From an uncultured Saccharospirillaceae bacterium (GTDB lineage Bacteria; Pseudomonadota; Gammaproteobacteria; Pseudomonadales; Natronospirillaceae): 43,516 bases of DNA. The notes under the pieces were generated by a model. That model saw only the letters and a program-made list of their open reading frames with translations, did no database searches and was not told the origin of the DNA. This document shows, piece after piece, positions 15,497 to 23,779 of the stretch (position 1 is the first letter of the stretch; each line of letters starts with the position of its first letter). Where the stretch lies: NCBI GenBank assembly GCA_913063165.1, contig CAJXZL010000019.1, forward strand, positions 1 through 43,516, written 5' to 3'. The position numbers and the translations under genes are program-made.

Positions 15497-17521
15497 TCAG
15501 TCATCCAGAAGGGCATTCAGGCTATCAAAAACGGCTTTGCCGCGGGCCTTGTTTTTTTCAGGATCGATTTGGCCATCACGCCCTTCCCACTCAACATCTT
15601 CTTGCGGTAATTCGTCGAGAAAGCGGCTAGGCGCGCAGTCGATAATTTCGCCATACTGTTTGCGTTTGGCGGCATAAGTCAGGGTAAGTACCTGTTGTGC
15701 CCGTGTAATACCGACATACATCAGGCGGCGTTCTTCTTCTATGTCCCCTGACTCAATGGAATTGCGGTGCGGTAATAACTCTTCTTCCAACCCCATTAAA
15801 AACACGTAAGGAAACTCCAAACCCTTGGAGGCATGTAGGGTCATCAGTTGCACGGCGTTTTGCTCATCTTCCTCTTCTTGCCGTTCGAGCAGATCGCGTA
15901 GCACCAGTTTCGCAATGGCATCGTCAATGGTGATGGGCTCATCAGTATCGGGGTCGTCCTGCTGCAGCATGGAGTCGATAGAGTCGACCAAGTGGTTCAC
16001 GTTGGCCCAACGCCGCTCCGCCATTGCAGGTGACGGACTGTCGCCCTGCAAATGCTGTTGGTAATCCATTTCAGCCAGTAAATCGCGGATTACATCGACC
16101 GGTCGTCCCGCTTGATACAACCGGCGGGTGACCCCATTGATCCATTCACCGAATTGGGCCAAGTGTTTGGCGGCACGCTCACTCATCAGCGACGACAGAT
16201 CAGCATCAAGGCAGCCATCCATCAAACTCAATCCTTTTTCTGTGCAAAAGTGATTGAGGCTTTCTAATGTCGCTGGGCCAATTTCGCGTCTGGGCGTATT
16301 GATAATGCGCAACAAGGCTGCATCGTCTGCAGGATTGGCCAGCAGCCGCAGATAACTCATGACGTCTTTTATTTCAGCACGTGAGAAAAACGATGTGCCA
16401 CCGTTCACCTTGTAGGGTACTTGGTTGGTCTGAAGTCGAATTTCAAGAATACGGCTCTGGTGGTTGCTGCGGTATAGCACCGCCATGTCCTTATAGGGTA
16501 CGCCACGTTGCAAGTGTAGGGTCACCAATTCTTGCGCAATACGGTCAGACTCTGCTTCGTCGGACCGGCACCGCAAAATCCGAATCGGATCGCCAAAGCC
16601 CTTATCACTCCACAGTTTCTTCACGAACACGTGGGGGTTGTTATCAATCACCACGTTAGCCGCTTTCAAGATGCGGCTCGTTGAACGGTAGTTTTGTTCA
16701 AGTTTGACGATACGCAGTGACGGAAAATCTTTTTCTAACAGCTCGAGGTTTTCTGGCCGCGCGCCACGCCACGAATAGATGGATTGGTCATCGTCACCTA
16801 CCACAGTCAATTCAGCGCGTAGGCCGGCCAACATCTTGACCATCAAATATTGGCTGGTGTTGGTGTCTTGATACTCGTCGACCAATAAATACCGCAGCTT
16901 GTTTTGCCACTTTTCAAGTACGTCAGGAAAGTTCTGAAACAACAGCGTGGGTATGCGGATGAGGTCATCAAAATCGACCGCGTTGTAGGCTTTTAGCATC
17001 CGGTTATATAAGCCATAGATCAGAGCCGCCAACTCAGTGGTGTCGTCTTCGGCCCAAGACTGTGCCTGCTCGGGTTCCTTAAGGTCGTTTTTCCAGTTGC
17101 TGATCAGGTGTTGAAAGTGGTCGGCTTGCGATATTTCATTGGGGCATTCTGCATTGATCAAGCCTTTGATAACCGCAAGGGAATCCTGCTGGTCGAACAG
17201 GGTGAAATTGCTTTTAAGGCCTATGACCGAGCCTTCTTTGCGCAGAATGTTCAATCCAAGGTTATGGAATGTCGACACGGTGAGGCCACGGGTGCTGGTG
17301 CCCTTGAGCAGTTTTCCGACACGCTCTTTCATTTCACGCGCCGCTTTGTTGGTAAAAGTTACCGCAGCAATGTGATAGGGCTTGATGTCGCACTCTTGAA
17401 TAAGAAAGGCGATTTTTTGCGTGATCACGCTGGTTTTTCCGCTGCCAGCGCCCGCCAACACAAGCAGGGGGCCGCCAATATAGGTAGCGGCTTCTTTTTG
17501 CTTGCTGTTTAAGTTGTTCAA
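15497..17521 (-). CDS. rep: ATP-dependent DNA helicase Rep
   Basis: The 674-aa length equals that of E. coli Rep (673 aa). SF1A motifs are in order: Q motif LNSKQKEAA, Walker A LAGAGSGKT (22-30), Ia FTNKAAREMKERV, II VDEYQDTN, III GDDDQSIYSWRG, IV EQNYRSTSRIL, V TLHASKGLEF and VI YVGITRAQ. Rep translocates 3'-5' and removes protein blocks ahead of replication forks. The gene stands alone on the minus strand, with the ald terminator upstream. Confidence 0.95.
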   Translation of the reverse strand: MNNLNSKQKEAATYIGGPLLVLAGAGSGKTSVITQKIAFLIQECDIKPYHIAAVTFTNKAAREMKERVGKLLKGTSTRGLTVSTFHNLGLNILRKEGSVIGLKSNFTLFDQQDSLAVIKGLINAECPNEISQADHFQHLISNWKNDLKEPEQAQSWAEDDTTELAALIYGLYNRMLKAYNAVDFDDLIRIPTLLFQNFPDVLEKWQNKLRYLLVDEYQDTNTSQYLMVKMLAGLRAELTVVGDDDQSIYSWRGARPENLELLEKDFPSLRIVKLEQNYRSTSRILKAANVVIDNNPHVFVKKLWSDKGFGDPIRILRCRSDEAESDRIAQELVTLHLQRGVPYKDMAVLYRSNHQSRILEIRLQTNQVPYKVNGGTSFFSRAEIKDVMSYLRLLANPADDAALLRIINTPRREIGPATLESLNHFCTEKGLSLMDGCLDADLSSLMSERAAKHLAQFGEWINGVTRRLYQAGRPVDVIRDLLAEMDYQQHLQGDSPSPAMAERRWANVNHLVDSIDSMLQQDDPDTDEPITIDDAIAKLVLRDLLERQEEEDEQNAVQLMTLHASKGLEFPYVFLMGLEEELLPHRNSIESGDIEEERRLMYVGITRAQQVLTLTYAAKRKQYGEIIDCAPSRFLDELPQEDVEWEGRDGQIDPEKNKARGKAVFDSLNALLDD

Positions 17522-17613
17522 TCGGCGGTCCTCAATAGGTGGACAGAGATTCTACGGAGAACTGGGTGAAATAAACAGTATCATGCAGGGGTGTGACAAC
17601 CTGTGGCGCATAA

Positions 17614-17643
17614 AAAAACAGACTGGAAGTCCAGTCTGTTTTT
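17614..17643 (-). terminator. Strong Rho-independent terminator of ald
   Basis: AAAAACAGACTGG and CCAGTCTGTTTTT form a perfect 13-bp stem around loop AAGT. It is symmetric, so it could act on both strands; on the minus strand it lies 36 nt after the ald stop. Confidence 0.92.
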
Positions 17644-17678
17644 AACGCAGCCAAGCTGCGATGGATTATCTATACCAA

Positions 17679-18800
17679 TTATAGTTGCGCGATGACTTCC
17701 ATCGGCTCAACAAAAGGTAGGTTTTGCGCTTCTGCTACTTCTTTACAAGTAATCTTGCCTTTGGCCACGTTCAAGCCTTTGCGCAAATGTGCATCGTCAG
17801 ACAATGCCTTCTTCGCACCCTTTTCAGCCAAAGCGATAACGAATGGCAGGGTTGCATTGTTAAGTGCCAAGGTCGAGGTACGAGCAACGCCGCCAGGCAT
17901 GTTCGCTACGCAATAATGGATAACACCGTCAACCACATAGGTTGGATCCTGGTGTGTGGTCGCATGTGAAGTCGCGAAACAACCACCTTGGTCGATAGCC
18001 ACGTCAACAACGACTGCGCCCTTCTTCATGCGAGAAATCATATCAGCAGATACCAACTTAGGAGCCGCAGCGCCAGGAATCAATACACCGCCAATAACCA
18101 AGTCAGCTTCTAGTACAGCCACTTCTAGGTTGTGGGCATTAGACATTAACGTCTTGATGCGGTTGCCGTATAGGTTGTCGAGGTGACGCAAGGCATTGAT
18201 GTTCATGTCCAATACGGTCACGTCAGCGCCAGCGCCAACAGCCATTGCCAATGCGTTCTGGCCTACAACACCACCACCAATGATGACTACTTTGGCAGGC
18301 TCAACACCAGGAACGCCGCCCAATAAAACACCACGGCCGCCCTGTGCTTTTTCTAAGCAATGCGCTCCGGCTTGGATCGACATACGACCAGCCACTTCAG
18401 ACATTGGCGCCAACAATGGCAAACGGCCGCCAGCATCGGTAACGGTTTCATAAGCGATACAGGTAGCGCCGCTAGCAACCAATTCAACAGTCTGTGGGGT
18501 ATCAGGTGCAAGGTGCAAATAAGTGAACAAGGTTTGGTCAGCGCGCAACATGGCACGTTCAACGGCCTGTGGCTCTTTCACCTTAACGATCATGTCTGCT
18601 TTTGCGAACACTTCAGCGGCAGAAGCCAAGATGGTTGCGCCTGCTGCAATGTAGTCTTCGTTAGTAAAACCAATGCTGTCACCCGCATTGTTTTCCATCA
18701 CTACACCGTGGCCACGGTTAGTCAATTCGTTTACTGACGCAGGCGTCAAGCCAACGCGGTATTCGTGGTTCTTAATCTCTTTAGGTACGCCGATCAACAT
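17679..18800 (-). CDS. ald: Alanine dehydrogenase
   Basis: The 373-aa product fits the family (about 371-374 aa). It interconverts L-alanine with pyruvate plus ammonia using NAD(H). Signatures: GVPKEIKNHEYRVGLTP at the N-terminus, VKVKEPQ (substrate Lys), YLHLAPD (catalytic His), the family pattern MSEVAGRMSIQAGAHCLE, the NAD motif VIIGGGVVGQNA and DVAIDQGGC. ATG 18800 has AGGAG 7 nt upstream; an ATG at 18815 contains that site and is rejected. It feeds the same pyruvate pool as the PFOR encoded 5 kb away. Confidence 0.96.
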   Translation of the reverse strand: MLIGVPKEIKNHEYRVGLTPASVNELTNRGHGVVMENNAGDSIGFTNEDYIAAGATILASAAEVFAKADMIVKVKEPQAVERAMLRADQTLFTYLHLAPDTPQTVELVASGATCIAYETVTDAGGRLPLLAPMSEVAGRMSIQAGAHCLEKAQGGRGVLLGGVPGVEPAKVVIIGGGVVGQNALAMAVGAGADVTVLDMNINALRHLDNLYGNRIKTLMSNAHNLEVAVLEADLVIGGVLIPGAAAPKLVSADMISRMKKGAVVVDVAIDQGGCFATSHATTHQDPTYVVDGVIHYCVANMPGGVARTSTLALNNATLPFVIALAEKGAKKALSDDAHLRKGLNVAKGKITCKEVAEAQNLPFVEPMEVIAQL

Positions 18801-19248
18801 AGTGCTGCTCCTCATTAAAACCTATTGGTTTTGTTATTCTAGGTTTAGAAGACACGCCTATTTCGTGACCGTCTTTCCGAAACCATACATGGTGCCAGAT
18901 TATAATGGGTTTTCTCGGAGAAGTTTTTCAAAATTGCCAAATTTTTAGATTAATAATGTAATATTTTTAAATAAAGCAGGAATTTATGCTGAAAAATCGA
19001 ATCTTTTTAGAGTCATGGCAAAAGTCGTGGCCGCCATAGGCAGGCGAATAAGCTGCTAAAAAGTCATGAAATCAACCCATTGCCCGTCAAAACGGTAGTC
19101 GGAGCCTTCTATATTCGTTTCGCTGATGAAACCGTTACGGCAGTGTCTGGAGACTATTGCCGAGTTCAGCTCTATCTTGGCAAGGTCATTTTGGCTTATC
19201 ATATTGGCCACGACATCAGTCTCTGTAGCACCGAAGGAATTCCTGTTA
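18801..19248. promoter_or_regulatory. Divergent ald/pepD upstream region
   Basis: No gene is supported in these 448 bp. On the minus strand a perfect TATAAT (18899-18904) could be the ald -10, giving a leader of about 90 nt; no good -35 lies at 16-18 bp (TTGAAA is 21 bp away), which would suit an activated promoter. An AT-rich tract (about 18925-19010) lies directly upstream. ald genes are often controlled by Lrp-type regulators, which favour such DNA, but I cannot define a site. The pepD promoter was not identified. Confidence 0.4.
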
Positions 19249-20697
19249 ATGAAACCAGCAAATTACCCAAAACGGCCCGTGCATCTTTGGGAAAACTTTT
19301 ATCAAATCACCCAGATTCCACGACCGTCTAAGAAAGAACAGAAGATCTTGCAGTTTATTATCGATCTTGCTGACAGCTTGGACATGGCGCACCAGCAAGA
19401 TGCGGCAGGCAATTTGGTGGTCTATGTGCCGGGTACCCGCGACAGAGAAAATAGGCCAGCGGTGATTATTCAAAACCACGTTGATATGGTGACGGTAAAA
19501 ACCAGCGATAATCCCCACGTTTTTGATACCGATCCACTGACCCTAGTGGTTGAAGGCGGTTGGCTTAAAGCTGACCGAACCACGCTGGGCGCAGACAATG
19601 GCATAGGCTGTGCAGCGGCGTTGGCCCTGATGACCGACAAGACTGTTGAGCACGGACCCCTAGAGTTGTTGTTCACCGTTGACGAAGAAACGGGATTGAA
19701 TGGCGCCAGCGACCTAGATGCCAGTCTGTTATCGGCTTCATTGATGTTGAATTTGGATACCGAAGATTGGCAAGAATTGTATGTGGGTTGTGCAGGTGGC
19801 CACGGCTGGAAATTTACCAAAAAGGTGACTCGTGAAGCACCCGACAAGGATGCGGTTGGGCAGCAACTACTCATGCGTGGGCTGACAGGCGGACACTCTG
19901 GTGTGCAAATTCACCAACAATTGGGTAACGCCAACAAGCTGTTGGGTTATTGGATGCAGGCCGCGACCGCCTTAGGTGTTCAGGTGAGCAGTTTTCAGTC
20001 TGGTATCGCGCACAATGTCATTTCTCGAGAAGGCGCGATCACGTATACCGTGCCAGCCACTCAGATTGCTGCGGTAGCCGCGTTGAATGAGCGTTTGCTT
20101 GGGCAGTGGGCAACCTGGTTGCCAGAAACCGATCGAACGCTGACATTGACAGTCGAAACTGTTGCGGTTTCAGACGTGCTAACCAATGACAGCCAAACCC
20201 AATTGTTGCATTGGTTGCTGACTTTTCCTCATGGTGCGCAGACGTATAATTTTGAGCAGCCTGCTGATTTGGTTAACCTGAGTGTGAATCTGGCTGTGGT
20301 GCGTGTGACTGGCGATCAGTTTGAGTCCCAAGCCAGTGTCCGATTCTTTAATGCTGATGAGTCAGAAAATTTGGTGTCGTCGGTGTTGGCCTTGGCCGAC
20401 CTGTTTGGGTTTCACTACGAAACCATACTGGATTACCCGAGCTGGAAGCCCGATTTTTCAAGTCCTCTGTTAGCGCAAGCCAAGGATTTGCACAAACAGT
20501 TATTTCAGGTGACCCCAGAAATTAAAGCGATCCATGCTGGATTAGAGTGCGGTATTTTGAAGAGTAAGAAATCGGATATGGATATTTTATCCTTTGGTCC
20601 TACCATTCGTGGTGCACACTCTCCCACTGAGCGTTTAGAAATAGCCACCGTAGAACCATTTTGGCTGTTTCTGGTCGCCTTACTGCGTGCAATATAG
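19249..20697 (+). CDS. pepD: Aminoacyl-histidine dipeptidase (peptidase D)
   Basis: The 482-aa product compares with 485 aa in E. coli. This M20-family enzyme hydrolyses Xaa-His and other dipeptides in the cytosol with two metal ions. Metal and catalytic residues are visible: NHVDMV (H77, D79), GADNGIG (D116), DEETG (general base and ligand Glu, ~145-149), LDTED and the C-terminal RGAHSPTERL. GLTGGHSGVQIHQ is the dimerisation-domain signature. ATG 19249 has AGGA 10 nt upstream; the longer in-frame start at 19126 is rejected because family homology begins at MKPANYP. Confidence 0.94.
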   Translation: MKPANYPKRPVHLWENFYQITQIPRPSKKEQKILQFIIDLADSLDMAHQQDAAGNLVVYVPGTRDRENRPAVIIQNHVDMVTVKTSDNPHVFDTDPLTLVVEGGWLKADRTTLGADNGIGCAAALALMTDKTVEHGPLELLFTVDEETGLNGASDLDASLLSASLMLNLDTEDWQELYVGCAGGHGWKFTKKVTREAPDKDAVGQQLLMRGLTGGHSGVQIHQQLGNANKLLGYWMQAATALGVQVSSFQSGIAHNVISREGAITYTVPATQIAAVAALNERLLGQWATWLPETDRTLTLTVETVAVSDVLTNDSQTQLLHWLLTFPHGAQTYNFEQPADLVNLSVNLAVVRVTGDQFESQASVRFFNADESENLVSSVLALADLFGFHYETILDYPSWKPDFSSPLLAQAKDLHKQLFQVTPEIKAIHAGLECGILKSKKSDMDILSFGPTIRGAHSPTERLEIATVEPFWLFLVALLRAI

Positions 20698-20708
20698 GCG
20701 GCGAAGGT

Positions 20709-20888
20709 ATGGGCACTGTCGTTCCATTTAAACGGCCTAAGGTGCCTGTTAAGAAGCAGTCGTTGTGTCGGCATGGGTTTCACAAATGGACGATATGGCA
20801 GGCAAAACAATTTGATGTGCGCAAAGGGCAACTGGTCACAGTGTATCGTTGTGATCATTGCCAAGCGCAAAAAGTAAAAACGCATTAA
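20709..20888 (+). CDS. Small Cys/His protein, candidate zinc-binding
   Basis: A 59-aa basic protein starts 11 nt after the pepD stop. The N-terminus is VVPFKRPKVPVKKQS-like; then CRHGFHKW (~20-27) and YRCDHCQ (~47-53) offer Cys and His residues with zinc-ribbon-like spacing. I do not recognise a named family. The ATG at 20709 is preceded by GAAGG very close by and AGGCGG further up. Its position between pepD and rdgC on the same strand suggests co-transcription. An alternative start at 20661 would overlap pepD. Confidence 0.68.
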   Translation: MGTVVPFKRPKVPVKKQSLCRHGFHKWTIWQAKQFDVRKGQLVTVYRCDHCQAQKVKTH

Positions 20889-20962
20889 CAGACCACTGTG
20901 TGTCGCCGCGCCAAATTGGTAGCTGGTTGACACGCCATTCCCCTATTGAAAAAGAGAGCAAC

Positions 20963-21874
20963 ATGATTTGGTTTAAAAACGCTTTAATTTACCAATTGGC
21001 AGACACCGCTGAGTTGAATATGGACCAGTGGGAAACGGATATGGCCAAGCATCTCTATGCGCCGTGTTTGCAGCAACAACCAGTGAGTTTGGGTTGGGTG
21101 CCAGCCATTCCGGATACGGAATCACTGGTCCATGTGAGTGGTGCTTTTGCACTCATGTGCTTGCAGCGCCAAGAGCGCTTACTACCTACCACCGTGGTCC
21201 GTGAAGTGTTGGCGGAAAAAGTTGCCCAGTTACAGCAAGATGAAGACCGTCGCGTGGGCAGTAAAGAGCGTCAAACACTTAAAGATGAAGTGATTTTTAG
21301 CCTGTTACCCCGTGCCTTTGTGAGAACGACCCGCCATTATCTGTATGTGGATATTCAGAACCGTTTATTGGTGGTCGACGCGGCTTCTGAAAAACGTGCT
21401 GATGAAGTAACAGGCACCTTGCGTGAAGCCTTGGGTACCTTGCCCATGACCCTATTCCAAAGCCATTGTTTACCAGCCCCAGTATTAACCCAATGGGTCA
21501 AAGACAGTGAGGCGGTACCAGCCGAATGGGAGCTGCAGCCTGACTTGGAAATGACCCAGAGTAGTAACAGCGATATCAAAATCAGACTCCGCAATCTGGA
21601 GCTTGATAGCGAAGCGGTAGCCACCCATTTACAGGAAGATGGTCAGGTAGTTGCCATCGCCTTTGATTGGAAAGAACGGGTGCAAGCATTAGTCAATGCC
21701 AAGGCGCAGCTGAAACGGATTCGGTTTGCTGACCTGATTACTGAACAGGCTTTTGATGCGGGTGGCGATGATAAAATCCAGCAGATGGATGCCAGCTTTA
21801 CCTTGATGGCCAGCGAACTGTCCGCCCTCATGAAAGACATGAAGGTGCATTTTAATCTGGCGGTTGATGCATAG
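20963..21874 (+). CDS. rdgC: Recombination-associated protein RdgC
   Basis: The 303-aa length equals E. coli RdgC exactly. RdgC forms a dimeric ring around duplex DNA and restrains RecA. The N-terminal WFKNALIYQL, the middle LPRAFVRTTRHYLYVD, and C-terminal FDWKERVQ and KRIRFADLITEQ are family segments. ATG 20963 follows AAAGAGAG; an in-frame open region back to 20858 overlaps the small gene upstream and is not used. A strong terminator follows. Confidence 0.95.
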   Translation: MIWFKNALIYQLADTAELNMDQWETDMAKHLYAPCLQQQPVSLGWVPAIPDTESLVHVSGAFALMCLQRQERLLPTTVVREVLAEKVAQLQQDEDRRVGSKERQTLKDEVIFSLLPRAFVRTTRHYLYVDIQNRLLVVDAASEKRADEVTGTLREALGTLPMTLFQSHCLPAPVLTQWVKDSEAVPAEWELQPDLEMTQSSNSDIKIRLRNLELDSEAVATHLQEDGQVVAIAFDWKERVQALVNAKAQLKRIRFADLITEQAFDAGGDDKIQQMDASFTLMASELSALMKDMKVHFNLAVDA

Positions 21875-21894
21875 AACCCCAGTCTGTTAACCGC

Positions 21895-21926
21895 AACCCA
21901 AGGGCATGGTGCCTTTGGGTTTTTTT
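21895..21926 (+). terminator. Rho-independent terminator after rdgC
   Basis: AACCCAAGGGCA pairs with TGCCTTTGGGTT (12 bp, one G-T) around loop TGG and continues into a run of seven T. Confidence 0.92.
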
Positions 21927-22063
21927 ATGCCCACAGTTTTTGCAATTCGTATCACAGAATGTCATCAAAACCTGCCTCAGATCATTCACAGACAACAGGG
22001 ATACGCACACATTAGTGGCAAGGGTTTTTAGGCCTCCATGTGTACCTAATCGATAGAAACCGC

Positions 22064-22072
22064 TGCTATAAA
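22064..22072 (+). promoter_or_regulatory. Possible extended -10 promoter of the GltD-like/PFOR operon
   Basis: TGCTATAAA is an extended -10 element (TGn + TATAAA) 68 nt upstream of the GltD-like start. No convincing -35 is present, which extended -10 promoters tolerate. The rest of 21927-22140 shows no gene. Confidence 0.35.
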
Positions 22073-22140
22073 AGCATGGTCACTCCAGCACGTTAGTCGC
22101 ACAGGCCGCCCGTTTGGTATCTCAAAAAGGATGACTCTCG

Positions 22141-23769
22141 ATGCGCAAAAAAAGCTTGGACATGACGTTTCCCCCCGACCTCACGGCTAGCGATGGCACG
22201 GGCCCGACTCCGGATAAAAGACCGGTCTATCAAGATTTTATGCCGCCCTGTAATCATGCCTGTCCGGCCGGTGAAAACATCCAGTCCTGGTTGTCGCTCG
22301 TCCATGATAATAAGTTTGAGCAAGCATGGCAGGTTTTGGTCGAGCAAAACCCTATGCCTGCCGTTCATGGCAGGGTGTGCTATCACCCCTGTGAATCGGC
22401 CTGTAATCGAGAACAGGTCGATGATGCTGTCAGCATCCATCAGGTCGAGCGCTATTTGGGTGACCAAGCCATCGCCAATGGCTGGAAACCGCGCAGCACC
22501 AACCGTCAATCTGGCAAAAAGGTATTGATTGTCGGCGCAGGCCCCAGTGGTCTGTCAGCAGCCTATCATTTGGCGCGTTTGGGCCACGATGTTGAGATCC
22601 GAGATGCGGGGCCAATTGCCGGCGGTATGATGCATTTTGGTATTCCTGCCTACCGATTGCCGCGCGATATTCTGCGCGCCGAGATTCAACGTATTGAAGA
22701 CATGGGCGTCACAATTACGCTCTCCTACAAGGTCGATGATTTGCTCCTTGAAAAAGAACAGGGCAAATTTGATGCGGTATTTGTCGCCGTCGGTGCGCAT
22801 ATTTCAAAGAAAGTCGATATTCCTGCACGCGAAGCGGGCCGAATCTTGGACGCGGTAAGCTATTTACGAGAGGTTGGCGAAGGAGAGAAGCCCATGTTAG
22901 GTCGCCGTGTTGCGGTCTATGGCGGCGGTAATACTGCGATGGATGCCGCCCGAACAGCTAAGCGTCTGGGCGCAGAAGAAACCATGATCATTTATCGCCG
23001 AGACATTGATTCGATGCCGGCGCACCGGTTTGAAGCGGAAGAAGCGATGGATGAGGGGGTCAAAATTAACTGGCTCCGTACCATCTCAGAGATTGATGTC
23101 GACAAGATCACGGTCGAAAAAATGCAACTGGATGCCGATGGGCGCCCGCAGCCTACCGGTGAGTTTGAAGTACTAGAAGCCGATGCCCTGATATTGGCTT
23201 TGGGCCAGAATATTGACAGCCAATTGATGCAAACCATCCCTGACATTGATTTTGCAGATGATGGCACCGTCATGGTAGATAGCCACATGATGACGGGCCA
23301 TGCCGGCATCTTTGCTGGTGGCGATATGGTGCCTAGTGACCGTACCGTGACCGCAGCAACCGGCCACGGCAAAAAAGCCGCCCGCAATATTCATGCGTTT
23401 TTAAGTGGTCAGGTCTATCAACCCAAGCCCAGAACGCCCGTAGTACCGGCACATGCGCTTCATCTTTGGTATCACACCGATGCAGATGCCTCAGAGCAAC
23501 CGGTTGCCGACAAAGCGACCCGTACCACGTCATTCGATGAAATTTTAGGTGGGTTGACGGAAAGCGAAGTCCGTTATGAGGCCGCGCGGTGCTATTCCTG
23601 TGGCAATTGTTTTGAATGTGATGGGTGTTATGGCGCCTGTCCTGAAGATGCGATTATCAAACTAGGCCCCGGGCGTTTTTATCAGGTGGATTATTCAAAA
23701 TGTACCGGCTGTAGTGCCTGTACATTGCAATGTCCGACCGCCGCCATTCACATGACTACCAGTCGATAA
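22141..23769 (+). CDS. GltD-like NAD(P)/FAD oxidoreductase with C-terminal ferredoxin domain
   Basis: The 542-aa protein has three parts. Residues ~30-100 hold Fe-S cysteines (C37, C41, C80, C84, C88) as in the glutamate synthase small subunit. Residues ~125-425 carry the FAD motif GAGPSG (132-137), the NAD(P) motif YGGGNTAMDAA (260-270) and IFAGGD. Residues ~484-535 form a ferredoxin tail with CYSCGNCFECDGCYGAC and CTGCSACTLQCP. No glutamate synthase large subunit is adjacent; the PFOR gene starts 10 nt downstream, with AAGGAG overlapping the stop. I infer that it moves electrons between NAD(P)H and PFOR. Related GltD-like subunits serve 2-oxoglutarate:NADP+ oxidoreductase in Azoarcus. Confidence 0.9.
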   Translation: MRKKSLDMTFPPDLTASDGTGPTPDKRPVYQDFMPPCNHACPAGENIQSWLSLVHDNKFEQAWQVLVEQNPMPAVHGRVCYHPCESACNREQVDDAVSIHQVERYLGDQAIANGWKPRSTNRQSGKKVLIVGAGPSGLSAAYHLARLGHDVEIRDAGPIAGGMMHFGIPAYRLPRDILRAEIQRIEDMGVTITLSYKVDDLLLEKEQGKFDAVFVAVGAHISKKVDIPAREAGRILDAVSYLREVGEGEKPMLGRRVAVYGGGNTAMDAARTAKRLGAEETMIIYRRDIDSMPAHRFEAEEAMDEGVKINWLRTISEIDVDKITVEKMQLDADGRPQPTGEFEVLEADALILALGQNIDSQLMQTIPDIDFADDGTVMVDSHMMTGHAGIFAGGDMVPSDRTVTAATGHGKKAARNIHAFLSGQVYQPKPRTPVVPAHALHLWYHTDADASEQPVADKATRTTSFDEILGGLTESEVRYEAARCYSCGNCFECDGCYGACPEDAIIKLGPGRFYQVDYSKCTGCSACTLQCPTAAIHMTTSR

Positions 23770-23779
23770 GGAGCTATCC

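Noticed and set aside
22141-23769. Glutamate synthase small subunit gltD
   Set aside because: The ferredoxin tail, lack of gltB and tight coupling to PFOR argue against a role in glutamate synthesis.
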